Source of the DNA: an uncultured Prevotellaceae bacterium
Lineage (GTDB): Bacteria; Bacteroidota; Bacteroidia; Bacteroidales; Bacteroidaceae
NCBI GenBank assembly: GCA_902782305.1
Contig: CACZMV010000010.1
Location: forward strand, 1-64,000
DNA: 64,000 nucleotides
Reading direction: 5' to 3'
Under the pieces are notes generated by a model. That model did not search any database and was not told the DNA's origin. It worked only from the letters and a program-made list of their open reading frames with translations. Shown piece by piece: positions 51,026 through 59,748 of this stretch; the first letter of the stretch is position 1; the number at the start of each line of letters is the position of its first letter. Position numbers and translations under genes: made by a program.

Positions 51026-52492
51026 TTATGACTTCTTTCTGACGGGATCGCAGGTCAGACCGCATCCCAGTTTCTTGAAAATCTTGCGGTCTACCTCGCT
51101 AAGCATCACCGTTGAGTGAACCTGACAGTCGCGCAACTTAGGTAATTGCTCCAAAGCACGACGACAAAGGTCATCGTTCTCAGAAAGTACGCTGAGAGCT
51201 ACCAATATCTCATCCGTATGCAGACGGGGATTCTTGCCTCCCAGATATTCAATCTTCGTCTTTTGGATAGGTTCAATCATTGACTGAGGAATGAGTTTCG
51301 CCTCATGGTCGATGCCAGCCAGATGTTTGGTGGCATTGAGCAACAAAGCTGCAGAGCAACCTAAAAGAGGTGACGATTTCGCTGTGATGATGGTTCCGTC
51401 AGACAATTCAATGGCAGCAGCTGTCTGCTCGCTCAACTCTTGTTTTGCAGCAGCAGCTACGGTAACACGACGATAGGCGGTTGTAATCTTGGCCTGATTG
51501 AACAGCAACTGTATCTTGTGAACCTCATTCTCATTATCGGCACCATCGGCCAACTTGTTAGTGGCATCGTAGTAACGGCGGATAATCTCCTCGCGACTGG
51601 CATTGCAGCAAGCCTCATCGTTGCTAATGCAGAATCCAACCATGTTGACGCCCATGTCTGTTGGTGATTTGTAGGGATTCTCTCCATAAATGCCCTCGAA
51701 CAAGGCATTAAGCACAGGGAATATCTCGATGTCTCGATTGTAGTTGACAGCAATCTTGTCGTATGCTTCCAGATGGAACGGGTCAATCATGTTCACATCG
51801 TTCAAGTCGGCGGTAGCAGCCTCGTAGGCAATGTTGACAGGATGTTTCAAGGGAAGGTTCCATACAGGGAACGTCTCAAACTTGGCATAACCGGCACGGA
51901 TGCCACGCTTGTTCTCGTTGTACAACTGAGACAGGCAGACAGCCATCTTACCAGAACCAGGACCAGGAGCCGTTACAATAACCAGCTCACGAGTGGTTTC
52001 CACATAGTCGTTCTTTCCAAAACCTTCATCCGAGGCAATCAGTTCCACATTATGGGGATAGCCATCAATCAGATAATGGAAATACGATTTGATGCCCATA
52101 CGCTCCAGACGACGGCGGAACTGATCGGCAGCACGCTGACCGTTATAGTGGGTAATGACAACGGAGCCTACCATGAAGTCGCGCTGCATAAACTCGTCGC
52201 GCAGTCGCAAAACATCCTCATCATAGGTGATACCGAGGTCGGCACGTACTTTATTCTTCTCAATATCCTCAGCACTGACCACGATGACAATTTCCAACTG
52301 GTCGCGCAACTGGGCAAACATTCTGAGCTTTGAGTCGGGCTTGAAGCCTGGCAACACACGACTGGCGTGATGGTCGTCGAACAATTTTCCGCCTAACTCA
52401 AGGTAGAGCTTTCCGTCAAACTGTGCTATGCGTTCGCGGATGTGCTCTGACTGTATCTTAAGATACTTTTCGTTATCAAATCCAATTTTCAT
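51026..52492 (-). CDS. DUF1846 family protein
   Basis: A 488-residue cytoplasmic protein that matches the DUF1846 family along its whole length: GFDNEKYLKIQSEHIRERIA at the start, YLELGGKLFDDHHASRVLPG, VVITHYNGQRAADQFRRRLE, and VGFCISNDEACCNASREEII. A glycine-rich TAPGPGSGKMAVCLSQLY segment resembles a nucleotide-binding loop. The biochemical role is not established as far as I know. It lies between yidC and the S9 peptidase gene on the same strand, with a heptamer array filling the gap to yidC. Confidence 0.88.
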   Translation of the reverse strand: MKIGFDNEKYLKIQSEHIRERIAQFDGKLYLELGGKLFDDHHASRVLPGFKPDSKLRMFAQLRDQLEIVIVVSAEDIEKNKVRADLGITYDEDVLRLRDEFMQRDFMVGSVVITHYNGQRAADQFRRRLERMGIKSYFHYLIDGYPHNVELIASDEGFGKNDYVETTRELVIVTAPGPGSGKMAVCLSQLYNENKRGIRAGYAKFETFPVWNLPLKHPVNIAYEAATADLNDVNMIDPFHLEAYDKIAVNYNRDIEIFPVLNALFEGIYGENPYKSPTDMGVNMVGFCISNDEACCNASREEIIRRYYDATNKLADGADNENEVHKIQLLFNQAKITTAYRRVTVAAAAKQELSEQTAAAIELSDGTIITAKSSPLLGCSAALLLNATKHLAGIDHEAKLIPQSMIEPIQKTKIEYLGGKNPRLHTDEILVALSVLSENDDLCRRALEQLPKLRDCQVHSTVMLSEVDRKIFKKLGCGLTCDPVRKKS

Positions 52493-52498
52493 CTTTTA

Positions 52499-52575
52499 CC
52501 TTTGAACTTTGATCTTTGATCTTTGACCTTTGAACTTTGATCTTTGAACTTTGATCTTTAATCTTTGAACTTTAT
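52499..52575. repeat. Heptamer array NCTTTGA x11
   Basis: Eleven contiguous 7-base units: CCTTTGA, ACTTTGA or TCTTTGA, with late variants TCTTTAA and ACTTTAT. The array fills nearly the whole gap between the yidC stop and the DUF1846 start codon, with no spacing errors over 77 bases. First positions vary (C, A, T) while CTTTGA is nearly constant. Confidence 0.95.
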
Positions 52576-52577
52576 GA

Positions 52578-54452
52578 TTAGCGTTTACGCTGACGCTGCA
52601 TCTCATCGGCCTGTTTCTGCAAGGCTTCCAAGCGGGCAGCCAGTCCACTTTGCTTCTTGGGGTTATTCTTGTTGGCTTGGTAGTTAGCTTCCAGAATAGC
52701 CAGCAATTTCTCGTCGTTTGTTGTCTTACGCAGTGTCCACATGATAGCTGCCGACATGAACAGTGAGATGAAGTAGTAGAAGTTCAAGCCAGAAGAGTAA
52801 TCGTTGAAGATGAAGAAGAACATGAGTGGCATGATGTACATCATCCATTGCATCATCTTCATCTGCTCAGCCTGTGCACCTACCATCTGGTCTTTCTGCT
52901 GCTGCATAGAGAACCATGTGTATACCAACTGGGCTCCGCAGAACAGGATACAGGTCAGTGACAGGTGGTCGCCGATACCCCAGATATTTGTGCCCCATTC
53001 CAGGATTGGGTCGTAGGTTGACAAGTCGCTCATCCAAAGGAAGGATTCTCCACGCAACTGGATGGCATTCGGAACGAAGAAGAACATGGCCAACCAGATA
53101 GGCGCCTGGATAATCATGGGCAGACAGCCAGAAAGAGGCGATACTCCATACTTGGAATAAAGCGACATCATTTCCTGCTGTTTTTTCATCTGATCCTCAG
53201 GCTTGTCATACTGCTTGGTAGCCTCGTCGAACTTTGGCTTCAGCACACGCATCTTAGCACTGGACATATAGCTCTTCTTCACCATGGGGAAGGTGATGAC
53301 CTTCAACAGGATGGTAATCAGAATCAGTACGATACCCATGTTGAGGCCTAAGCCTGTCAGCCAGTCGAATACATAAAGCGTGAACCAACGGTTAATCCAG
53401 CGCAACAACCACCAACCCAGGTCAACCAGTTGCTCCAGGTCGAGGTCTTTGCCAAAGGTGCTCTGCTCCTCGACGGCCTTAATCAGTCGGAAGTTGTTAG
53501 GACCAATATACATCTCAAACTCAGACGCCTTGGCACCCGTGGGGTCGAAAGCAGTCTTCAGCTTGGCATCGAAGTATTTCAGATAACCACTGCCTTTCTC
53601 GTCTTGAACGGTAGAAAGGGTACTGTTGGCTGCAAAGTTGTCCTTTGAAATCAAGGCAACGCTGAAGAACTGGTTGCGGAAAGCTATCCAGTCGAGTTCT
53701 TCCTCAATGGTTTCTTTCTTATCAGACGACTCGCTCAACTTATCAGTGCTACCACTCTTAGTCTCCTTATAATATAAAGAGGTATAGCGACTCTCAAAAG
53801 AGAAGCCTTTTTCCTGTTGACGGCAATGGTCGTTCCATTCAATCTCCATTTCCTTATAGGAAGGAGCAAAGAGGTTGCCCAATCCCTTGGTCTGTAAAGA
53901 AAGGTTGAGCAGATAGTCCTTTCCTAATCGGTATTTCAGACTAATCTCTCCTCCGTTTCCTGCAACAGCTGTCATCGTAACGGTTGAATCAGTCTGCTCG
54001 GAAGGAGTAAAGAACAAGTCGGCAGTAACAATATTGTCCTGTTTGCCTGCCAACATGAAGTTCAAGTTCTGGTCTTTCTCGTCAAACAATGTTACGTCCT
54101 GCTTGCCATCAATGCTTTTAAAATCCTTGATGACGGCCTTCTTGATAACACCACCTTTGGTGTCAAGGGTCAACTCTAACTTGGAATTCTTGAGTACAAC
54201 CTTCTGTGAAGTACCGTTCATAGCCTGATGGAAGAGGGCTGTAGTGTCGCTTAATGCAGCGGAGTCAACTGCGACTTGCTGTTTCTCCTGAGCAATTTTC
54301 TGCTCCTGAACAGCTTTCTCTTTCATGACTGATTCAATGGAATCCTGTACACGTGCAGCTTCTATCTCTTCTGCGGATGGTTGATTATACCAGCTGAAAC
54401 CAATCAGCACTACGGCAATGAGAACGAAACCGATAATTGTATCTTTGTTCAT
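52578..54452 (-). CDS. yidC: Membrane protein insertase YidC
   Basis: A 624-residue inner-membrane insertase. The N-terminal helix (MNKDTIIGFVLIAVVLIGFS) is followed by a charged linker and the periplasmic P1 beta domain (about 95-340; LELTLDTKGGVIKKAVIKDF). The conserved membrane core has five helices, with MGIVLILITILLKVITFPMV, SGCLPMIIQAPIWLAMFFFV and FFFIFNDYSSGLNFYYFISL. It helps insert small and SecYEG-dependent membrane proteins. The C-terminus is basic (QADEMQRQRKR), as in other Bacteroidales. Confidence 0.96.
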   Translation of the reverse strand: MNKDTIIGFVLIAVVLIGFSWYNQPSAEEIEAARVQDSIESVMKEKAVQEQKIAQEKQQVAVDSAALSDTTALFHQAMNGTSQKVVLKNSKLELTLDTKGGVIKKAVIKDFKSIDGKQDVTLFDEKDQNLNFMLAGKQDNIVTADLFFTPSEQTDSTVTMTAVAGNGGEISLKYRLGKDYLLNLSLQTKGLGNLFAPSYKEMEIEWNDHCRQQEKGFSFESRYTSLYYKETKSGSTDKLSESSDKKETIEEELDWIAFRNQFFSVALISKDNFAANSTLSTVQDEKGSGYLKYFDAKLKTAFDPTGAKASEFEMYIGPNNFRLIKAVEEQSTFGKDLDLEQLVDLGWWLLRWINRWFTLYVFDWLTGLGLNMGIVLILITILLKVITFPMVKKSYMSSAKMRVLKPKFDEATKQYDKPEDQMKKQQEMMSLYSKYGVSPLSGCLPMIIQAPIWLAMFFFVPNAIQLRGESFLWMSDLSTYDPILEWGTNIWGIGDHLSLTCILFCGAQLVYTWFSMQQQKDQMVGAQAEQMKMMQWMMYIMPLMFFFIFNDYSSGLNFYYFISLFMSAAIMWTLRKTTNDEKLLAILEANYQANKNNPKKQSGLAARLEALQKQADEMQRQRKR

Positions 54453-54480
54453 TTTACACCTTTTTATTAATTTACAAGGT

Positions 54481-54489
54481 GCAAAGGTA
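54481..54489 (-). promoter_or_regulatory. -7 element upstream of yidC
   Basis: Minus-strand TACCTTTGC, 28 bases before the ATG at 54452. Confidence 0.7.
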
Positions 54490-54532
54490 ATTAAAAAATA
54501 TGAATTATGAATAATGATTTAAGATTTATTTG

Positions 54533-54541
54533 TATCTTTGC
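54533..54541 (+). promoter_or_regulatory. -7 element upstream of the DUF3078 gene
   Basis: TATCTTTGC ends only 8 bases before the ATG at 54550, so the transcript probably has almost no leader. Confidence 0.7.
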
Positions 54542-54549
54542 ACTCGATT

Positions 54550-55845
54550 ATGAAATACAGATATATTATATTCTTAGTATTGGTCGTGCTGTCATCTGTT
54601 GACGCATCAGCCCAACGTTGTAAAAAGCAAGAAGTGGAAAAGCCTGATACCGCTCAGGTTGTCAAGGATTACATCGACTCTCTCACGATGCTTCGTCGTC
54701 AGTTAGACTCGTTGCATCAGGCGAATGCCCAGTTGAGAACCGAAGTATCTGATGGTCGCTATTTCCGTTTGTTTGCACCTACCACCTTTTATCATTCTGG
54801 CGCGAACAAGCAGTTGTCGCTTTCGCCCCAGACAGGCGATGAGGTGACGGATGCTATAGATGAGGCTTTGATGAACATCTATATGCGTCGTCCTGACTTG
54901 GTGAAAAACAATGAGAGCGTTTTGAGAAGTGTTGGATCGCTGCGTGGTGATGTCAACAAGGAATTAACACAGAAGGTCGATCTTGTTGATATGGCAGCTC
55001 CTGTTCCAGAGGAGTCTGAGGCTGTCCCTGTTGCTGTTGTTATCAAGAAACCCAATTTCTGGAAGTTCAAGGCCGATGGCTATCTGCAATTCTTGCAGAA
55101 CTATGTATCAGACAACTGGTATAAAGGTGGTGAGAGCAACTATTCTGCTGTGACAGCAGCAACGTTGGAGTTGAACTATAATGATAAGGATAAGGTGCTT
55201 TTTGAGAATAAATTGGAGATGAAATTAGGTTTCCAAACATCCTCTTCTGATACCGTTCATAAGTTCAAGACCAACAACGACCTGTTGCGTCTGACCAGTA
55301 AGTTGGGTTTGCAGGCACATAAGCATTGGTACTATACTTTGCAGTTGCTGGCATATACTCAGTTTACCAGAGGTTTGAAGGCTAACGATAGGAAAACTTA
55401 CTCGGATTTCATGTCACCTTTCAATTTAAATGTCGGTGTCGGTATGGAATATAAGGTAGAAGCCTTCAACAAGCGACTGACTGGTAGTTTGAACTTTCTT
55501 CCGTTGACATTGAACTTTGTTTATGTGGATCGTGAGGCACTGGCGTCAAGCTATGGCATTTCTGGCGACCACCATACGAGAGAGGAATTCGCCTCCCAGT
55601 TTACTGCCGATTTGAAATGGCAGTTGACTGATCAGATTTCTTGGAAATCTCGTCTATATGCCAACACGTCATACCATCGTGCCTTGATAGAGTGGGAAAA
55701 TCAGTTTGAGCTGAAGGTTAATAAGTATCTCTCTGCCAACCTCTTCCTCTATCCTCGTTTCGACGATTCCAACAACTGGGATGAACACTTAGGATACTTC
55801 CAATTCCAGGAATGGAGCTCCCTCGGATTTACCTGCTCATTCTAA
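54550..55845 (+). CDS. DUF3078 family outer-membrane protein
   Basis: A 431-residue protein. The ATG at 54550 opens the signal peptide MKYRYIIFLVLVVLSSVDAS (cut near SAQ). Residues about 30-65 form a coiled coil (SLTMLRRQLDSLHQANAQL). From about 170 on, beta-strand repeats of the DUF3078 type appear: FLQNYVSDNWYKGGESNYSA, NKLEMKLGFQTSSSDTVHKF, SKLGLQAHKHWYYTLQLLAY, with a final aromatic strand FQEWSSLGFTCSF as in outer-membrane barrels. Function unknown. It is monocistronic, with a terminator at 55861. Confidence 0.85.
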   Translation: MKYRYIIFLVLVVLSSVDASAQRCKKQEVEKPDTAQVVKDYIDSLTMLRRQLDSLHQANAQLRTEVSDGRYFRLFAPTTFYHSGANKQLSLSPQTGDEVTDAIDEALMNIYMRRPDLVKNNESVLRSVGSLRGDVNKELTQKVDLVDMAAPVPEESEAVPVAVVIKKPNFWKFKADGYLQFLQNYVSDNWYKGGESNYSAVTAATLELNYNDKDKVLFENKLEMKLGFQTSSSDTVHKFKTNNDLLRLTSKLGLQAHKHWYYTLQLLAYTQFTRGLKANDRKTYSDFMSPFNLNVGVGMEYKVEAFNKRLTGSLNFLPLTLNFVYVDREALASSYGISGDHHTREEFASQFTADLKWQLTDQISWKSRLYANTSYHRALIEWENQFELKVNKYLSANLFLYPRFDDSNNWDEHLGYFQFQEWSSLGFTCSF

Positions 55846-55859
55846 TAGTACAAAATATA

Positions 55860-55894
55860 AGAAGCACTACTCATTTCGGGTAGTGCTTCTTTTA
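55860..55894 (+). terminator. Terminator between DUF3078 and DUF1573 genes
   Basis: Stem GAAGCACTAC/GTAGTGCTTC (55861-55870 and 55880-55889), followed by TTTTA. It probably works for both converging genes. Confidence 0.85.
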
Positions 55895-55900
55895 AGTTCT

Positions 55901-55928
55901 TCACTTTTCACTTTTCACCTTTCACTTT
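55901..55928. repeat. Heptamer array TCACTTT x4
   Basis: TCACTTT, TCACTTT, TCACCTT, TCACTTT. The last T is the first base of the complement of the DUF1573 stop codon (TGA), so the array directly follows that gene. Confidence 0.88.
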
Positions 55929-56317
55929 CATTTCGCCTCAGTCATATCGCCTTCAATATACAGGCGAGTCATCTCGACAGCACCATTGGTGCGCACCGTG
56001 ATAGACTTCTTGAAGTGTCCAGGGAACTTACCAGCACCATTGTAGGTTACCTTGATTTCGCCCTTCTCGCCTGGTTGTACAGGTGTCTTGGTGTATTCAG
56101 GAACAGTACATCCGCAAGATGCAATTGCCTGGTTGACAACAAGAGGTTGCTCACCAATATTCGTATAGGTGAAAGTACAAGTTACCTTGGGGTTGCTTTC
56201 AGAGAAAGTACCAAAGCTATGAGTTGTTTTCTCAAACTTAATCTCAGCAGGTTTCTGGGCCATTGCCATTGTCATGCCGCAGACCAGCATTAGTGTCAAT
56301 AATATCTTCTTTTTCAT
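55928..56317 (-). CDS. DUF1573 family exported protein
   Basis: A 129-residue protein. The ATG at 56317 gives MKKKILLTLMLVCGMTMAMA, a signal peptide cut before QKPAE; the upstream extension to 56353 is unlikely because it covers the promoter element. The rest is one Ig-like DUF1573 domain: EKTTHSFGTFSESNPKVTCT, FTYTNIGEQPLVVNQAIASC followed by GCTVPEY, and PGEKGEIKVTYN. The CGC pair is typical. A periplasmic binding or structural role is likely, but unknown. Confidence 0.9.
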   Translation of the reverse strand: MKKKILLTLMLVCGMTMAMAQKPAEIKFEKTTHSFGTFSESNPKVTCTFTYTNIGEQPLVVNQAIASCGCTVPEYTKTPVQPGEKGEIKVTYNGAGKFPGHFKKSITVRTNGAVEMTRLYIEGDMTEAK

Positions 56318-56349
56318 CTTTTCTTTCTTGTTAAGGTACATAAACCGAT

Positions 56350-56358
56350 GCAAAAGTA
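56350..56358 (-). promoter_or_regulatory. -7 element upstream of the DUF1573 gene
   Basis: Minus-strand TACTTTTGC, 32 bases before the ATG at 56317. Confidence 0.65.
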
Positions 56359-56455
56359 AGGCATTTTCTGCATAGTCGTATCATTTGTTGCTTGATTTTT
56401 AAATATTTTAAGACTTTATGAACTCTCTTATGATGTATAATTCATAAATAATTAG

Positions 56456-56464
56456 TAATTTTGC
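56456..56464 (+). promoter_or_regulatory. -7 element upstream of aspS
   Basis: TAATTTTGC, 32 bases before the aspS ATG. Confidence 0.65.
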
Positions 56465-56496
56465 AGGCTAAAGAAGAAAAACAATATATATAAATA

Positions 56497-58257
56497 ATGT
56501 ATAGGACAAAGACTTGTGGTGAGCTGCGTCTCACCGATGCTGGCAGCGAGGTTACGCTGGCTGGCTGGGTACAGAAAACGAGAAAGATGGGTGGCATGAC
56601 ATTTGTCGACTTGCGCGACCGTTATGGCATCACACAGTTAGTGTTTGACGAATCAAAGGATGCAGCCCTTTGCGAACAGGCTAACAAACTGGGTCGTGAG
56701 TGGTGTGTGCAGGCTACTGGTATCGTCAGCGAACGTCAGGCAAAGAATCCCAAGATGGATACTGGCGACATTGAGATCCTGGTTTCAAAGCTGAATGTGC
56801 TGAGCGAGAGTGTGACTCCTCCGTTTACCATTGAGGATAATACCGATGGAGGTGATGACATTCGTATGAAATATCGCTATCTCGACCTGCGTCGTTCTTG
56901 TGTTCGTAAGAATCTGGAACTGCGCCACCGCATGACCATTCTGATTCGTAACTTCTTGGATAACCTGAACTTCATCGAGGTGGAAACACCTATCCTAATC
57001 GGTTCTACACCAGAGGGCGCCCGCGACTTCGTGGTGCCCAGTCGTATGAATCCAGGCCAGTTCTATGCACTGCCTCAGTCTCCTCAGACCTTGAAACAGT
57101 TGTTGATGGTCTCAGGTTTCGACCGTTACTTCCAGATTGCCAAGTGTTTCCGCGATGAGGACCTGCGTGCCGATCGTCAGCCGGAGTTCACACAGATTGA
57201 CTGTGAGATGTCGTTTGCAGACCAGGAGGATGTGCTGAACATCTTCGAGGACTTGGCACGTCATTTGTTCAAGGAGGTTCGTGGCGTCGAATTGCCAAAG
57301 TTGGAGCGTATGACATGGCATGAGGCTATGCGTCGTTTTGGTTCTGATAAACCCGACCTTCGTTTCGGTATGGAGTTCGTAGAACTGATGGACGTGCTGA
57401 AAGGTACTGGCGAATTCCCTGTATTCAATGAAGCTGAATATATTGGTGGTATTGTGGTTCCAGGCTGTGCTGAATATACTCGCAAACAGCTCGACCAATT
57501 GACCGATTTTGTGAAGCGTCCGCAGGTGGGTGCCAAGGGCTTGGTTTATGTAAAGTTCAATGCTGATGGTACTGTGAAGAGTAGCATCGATAAGTTCTAC
57601 CAACCTGAGGTTTGGCAGAAACTGAAGGAGAAAACGGGTGCCAAGGATGGCGACCTTGTGTTGATTCTCAGTGGTGATAAAGCCAACAAAACACGTGTAC
57701 AACTTTGTACCCTTCGTTTGGAGATGGGTGATCGTCTTGGACTGCGTGACAAGAACACGTTCAAGTGCTTGTGGATAGTTGACTTTCCCCTCTTTGAGTG
57801 GAGCGATGAGGAGCAGCGCTTGATGGCTACACACCATCCGTTTACCCTTCCTAATCCCGATGATATTCCTTTGCTGGATACTGCTCCTGAGAAGGTACGT
57901 GCCGTGGCCTACGACTTTGTTTGCAATGGCATCGAAGTGGGTGGTGGTTCACTCCGTATTCATGATGGAAAACTGCAGGAAAAGATGTTCCAGATTTTGG
58001 GCTTTACACCCGAACGTGCCATGGCTCAGTTTGGCTTCTTGATCAATGCGTTCAAGTATGGAGCACCTCCCCATGCTGGTCTCGCCTTCGGTCTCGATCG
58101 CTTCGTCAGCATCATGGCTGGTCTTGATTCTATTCGTGATTGCATAGCCTTCCCGAAGAACAATTCTGGTCGCGATGTAATGTTGGATGCTCCTGGTGAA
58201 TTGGATCCTAAACAGCTGGAAGAATTGCAGTTAGCACTTGATTTGCATCAAGAATAA
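56497..58257 (+). CDS. aspS: Aspartyl-tRNA synthetase
   Basis: A 586-residue class II synthetase charging tRNA-Asp. It has an N-terminal OB-fold anticodon domain ([20 protein letters not shown]), then motif 1 around [20 protein letters not shown], motif 2 [20 protein letters not shown], a GAD insertion domain (about 290-420) and motif 3 [13 protein letters not shown]. The GAD domain and length are typical of the bacterial type. Whether it also charges tRNA-Asn cannot be judged from sequence alone. Confidence 0.97.
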   Translation: MYRTKTCGELRLTDAGSEVTLAGWVQKTRKMGGMTFVDLRDRYGITQLVFDESKDAALCEQANKLGREWCVQATGIVSERQAKNPKMDTGDIEILVSKLNVLSESVTPPFTIEDNTDGGDDIRMKYRYLDLRRSCVRKNLELRHRMTILIRNFLDNLNFIEVETPILIGSTPEGARDFVVPSRMNPGQFYALPQSPQTLKQLLMVSGFDRYFQIAKCFRDEDLRADRQPEFTQIDCEMSFADQEDVLNIFEDLARHLFKEVRGVELPKLERMTWHEAMRRFGSDKPDLRFGMEFVELMDVLKGTGEFPVFNEAEYIGGIVVPGCAEYTRKQLDQLTDFVKRPQVGAKGLVYVKFNADGTVKSSIDKFYQPEVWQKLKEKTGAKDGDLVLILSGDKANKTRVQLCTLRLEMGDRLGLRDKNTFKCLWIVDFPLFEWSDEEQRLMATHHPFTLPNPDDIPLLDTAPEKVRAVAYDFVCNGIEVGGGSLRIHDGKLQEKMFQILGFTPERAMAQFGFLINAFKYGAPPHAGLAFGLDRFVSIMAGLDSIRDCIAFPKNNSGRDVMLDAPGELDPKQLEELQLALDLHQE

Positions 58258-58312
58258 TAAAAAAAACTGTAAAAACCAACTGTTTGCGTACACAAAATAA
58301 TTGAAAAGTTCT

Positions 58313-58321
58313 TAATTTTGC
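58313..58321 (+). promoter_or_regulatory. -7 element upstream of the H1-like winged-helix gene
   Basis: TAATTTTGC, about 51 bases before the ATG at 58373. Confidence 0.65.
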
Positions 58322-58372
58322 ATCGAATTTAATAGAACATCTATTCAATAGTGTATAAATTTTTAAAGAACT

Positions 58373-58669
58373 ATGGCAGAAAAGAAAACTACAACAAAGA
58401 AGGCTGCTGCTCCTAAGGCAGCTGAGAAGAAGGCAACTGTAAAGAAGGCTGCTGCTCCTAAGAAGGCAGCTTTGGTTGTAAATGGTGAGAACGCTGGTTT
58501 CAAGGCTGGTGATGTTTATCAGGCTCTGGCAGCTGCTGAGAAGGCACTGACCCTGAAGGAGATTGCTAAGGCAGCTAAGATCAGCGAGGAGGAGACTCTG
58601 CTCGGTCTGGGTTGGCTCTTCAAGGAGGGCAAGCTCGCTACTGCTGACGAGAAGATTACATTGGCTTAA
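58373..58669 (+). CDS. Winged-helix protein with histone H1-like Lys/Ala/Pro tail
   Basis: A 98-residue protein. The first 33 residues are a basic low-complexity tail with two copies of KKAAAPK and a total of 13 Lys, like the tails of eukaryotic H1 and bacterial Hc1/AlgP-like proteins. Residues about 36-98 form a winged-helix domain of the DUF2582 type (AGDVYQALAAAEKALTLKEI, AAKISEEETLLGLGWLFKEG, KLATADEKITL). It probably binds DNA or nucleic acid as a small nucleoid factor. Lys and Ala codons are highly biased (AAG, GCT), which suggests strong expression. A terminator follows. Confidence 0.82.
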   Translation: MAEKKTTTKKAAAPKAAEKKATVKKAAAPKKAALVVNGENAGFKAGDVYQALAAAEKALTLKEIAKAAKISEEETLLGLGWLFKEGKLATADEKITLA

Positions 58670-58688
58670 TCTCAATTACGAAGCATAA

Positions 58689-58728
58689 AAGGGGCTGGTA
58701 AGCTACAAGGCATACCGGCCTTTTTTGT
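58689..58728 (+). terminator. Terminator after the H1-like gene
   Basis: Stem GGGCTGGTA/TACCGGCC (58692-58700 and 58713-58720, one G-T pair), extended by A-T pairs and followed by TTTTTTGT. Confidence 0.85.
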
Positions 58729-58732
58729 CTTA

Positions 58733-59101
58733 ATGATCACTTATCACTTAACACTTAACACTTCTTTGACTTACGACCAACAGATACTTCATATCCTCAC
58801 TGTTGCAGGAGAACGTGGTATAAGCGTACAGGCTATTGCCAAGCACGTTTATAACATGAACCGTACCTTCTTCGTCCAGCCAGATTTGGAGGAAATACAC
58901 AATTATGTACAACAGTATCTGTTGAAAAACAGTAAGTCTTCCCAATCATTGATTGAGAGCACGGGTCGTCGTGGCTATTATCGCCTGAATACTACGGGTT
59001 CGGCAGATGCTCTACAAATGATGCTGCAGTTCCGCGAAGAACAACAGGGAAAAGAAGAGGAGAAGCCTCAGCAAGACCTCTCCTTAGATTTGTTTGATTA
59101 A
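58733..59101 (+). CDS. Winged-helix-like protein of unknown function
   Basis: A 122-residue protein. The conserved part seems to start at [18 protein letters not shown], with a helix-turn-helix-like [14 protein letters not shown] segment, [20 protein letters not shown] and GRRGYYRLN, and ends with an acidic Gln/Glu-rich tail. I recognise similar proteins in Bacteroidales but no assigned function. The first eleven residues ([11 protein letters not shown]) come from a heptamer array, so the true start may be an alternative codon inside or after it. The 3' end overlaps the end of the converging acetyltransferase gene by 18 bases. Confidence 0.7.
   Translation: MITYHLTLNTSLTYDQQILHILTVAGERGISVQAIAKHVYNMNRTFFVQPDLEEIHNYVQQYLLKNSKSSQSLIESTGRRGYYRLNTTGSADALQMMLQFREEQQGKEEEKPQQDLSLDLFD
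58734..58761. repeat. Heptamer array TTAACAC/TTATCAC x4 at a gene start
   Basis: TGATCAC, TTATCAC, TTAACAC, TTAACAC. The array directly follows the terminator and overlaps the start codon and first ten codons of the winged-helix-like gene. Confidence 0.8.
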
Positions 59102-59677
59102 TTTTGCCGGAACGCCAGCAACAAGTGAATTGTCTGGTACATCTTTTGTAACAACAGCTCCTGCAGCCACCACGCAATGCTTTCCAATGGTTACGCCAGG
59201 CAGAACCACTGCGTTGGCACCAATCCATACATCATCACCAATAATGACAGGCTTAGTCGTTATACCTTGTTCGTCAATCCGCTTATTCTTGTCTTCAAAG
59301 TTGTGATTCAGTGCTGATACGGTGATGCCTTGCGCCAGATTCACATGATTACCGATACATACAGGTCCGATAATGGTGTTATGTATTCCAATTCGGGTAT
59401 GGTCGCCAATCACCACATCACCCACCGCATTGTTGATGCAACAATACGATTCAATGATACTATGCTTCCCCAAAAAGAATCGACGATAGGGTGGAGTATC
59501 CATCCTGACACTCCAATATATCTTTGAACCACGCCCACGATGTTGGTACAGTGGTGCCAACAATCTTATATACCATCGAGGTCTCGCATCCCGCTGGTTC
59601 ATGATGATGTAATCCAAAAGTCGTTTCAGTTTCGGATTATCTTTGAGCCTTTCTCGTACACTTTCTTTATCTTTCAC
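59084..59677 (-). CDS. Hexapeptide-repeat O-acetyltransferase
   Basis: A 197-residue enzyme with a left-handed parallel beta-helix. Hexapeptide turns are visible in [34 protein letters not shown] and [20 protein letters not shown] followed by [18 protein letters not shown]. It resembles the WcaF/serine-acetyltransferase group that acetylates sugars of surface polysaccharides with acetyl-CoA. I chose the GTG at 59677 because it gives the family's N-terminus ([20 protein letters not shown]). The only nearby ATG (59602) would cut it off, and the frame upstream runs through the divergent promoter. It is the first sign of the polysaccharide locus. Confidence 0.8.
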   Translation of the reverse strand: MKDKESVRERLKDNPKLKRLLDYIIMNQRDARPRWYIRLLAPLYQHRGRGSKIYWSVRMDTPPYRRFFLGKHSIIESYCCINNAVGDVVIGDHTRIGIHNTIIGPVCIGNHVNLAQGITVSALNHNFEDKNKRIDEQGITTKPVIIGDDVWIGANAVVLPGVTIGKHCVVAAGAVVTKDVPDNSLVAGVPAKLIKQI

Positions 59678-59681
59678 GCAA

Positions 59682-59689
59682 CAAAAGTA
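59682..59689 (-). promoter_or_regulatory. -7 element upstream of the acetyltransferase
   Basis: Minus-strand TACTTTTG ends only 4 bases before the GTG at 59677, so the message would be leaderless or use a later start. Confidence 0.55.
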
Positions 59690-59722
59690 CGATTTATTCT
59701 TTATTATTCCAAATATTTTTGC

Positions 59723-59731
59723 TATTTTTGC
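59723..59731 (+). promoter_or_regulatory. -7 element upstream of the first glycosyltransferase
   Basis: TATTTTTGC, 17 bases before the ATG at 59749. Confidence 0.55.
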
Positions 59732-59748
59732 CACAAAATAGTCATTGT

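Noticed and set aside
52499-52575. Possible CRISPR array
   Set aside because: The period is 7 bases with no spacers and no cas genes nearby.
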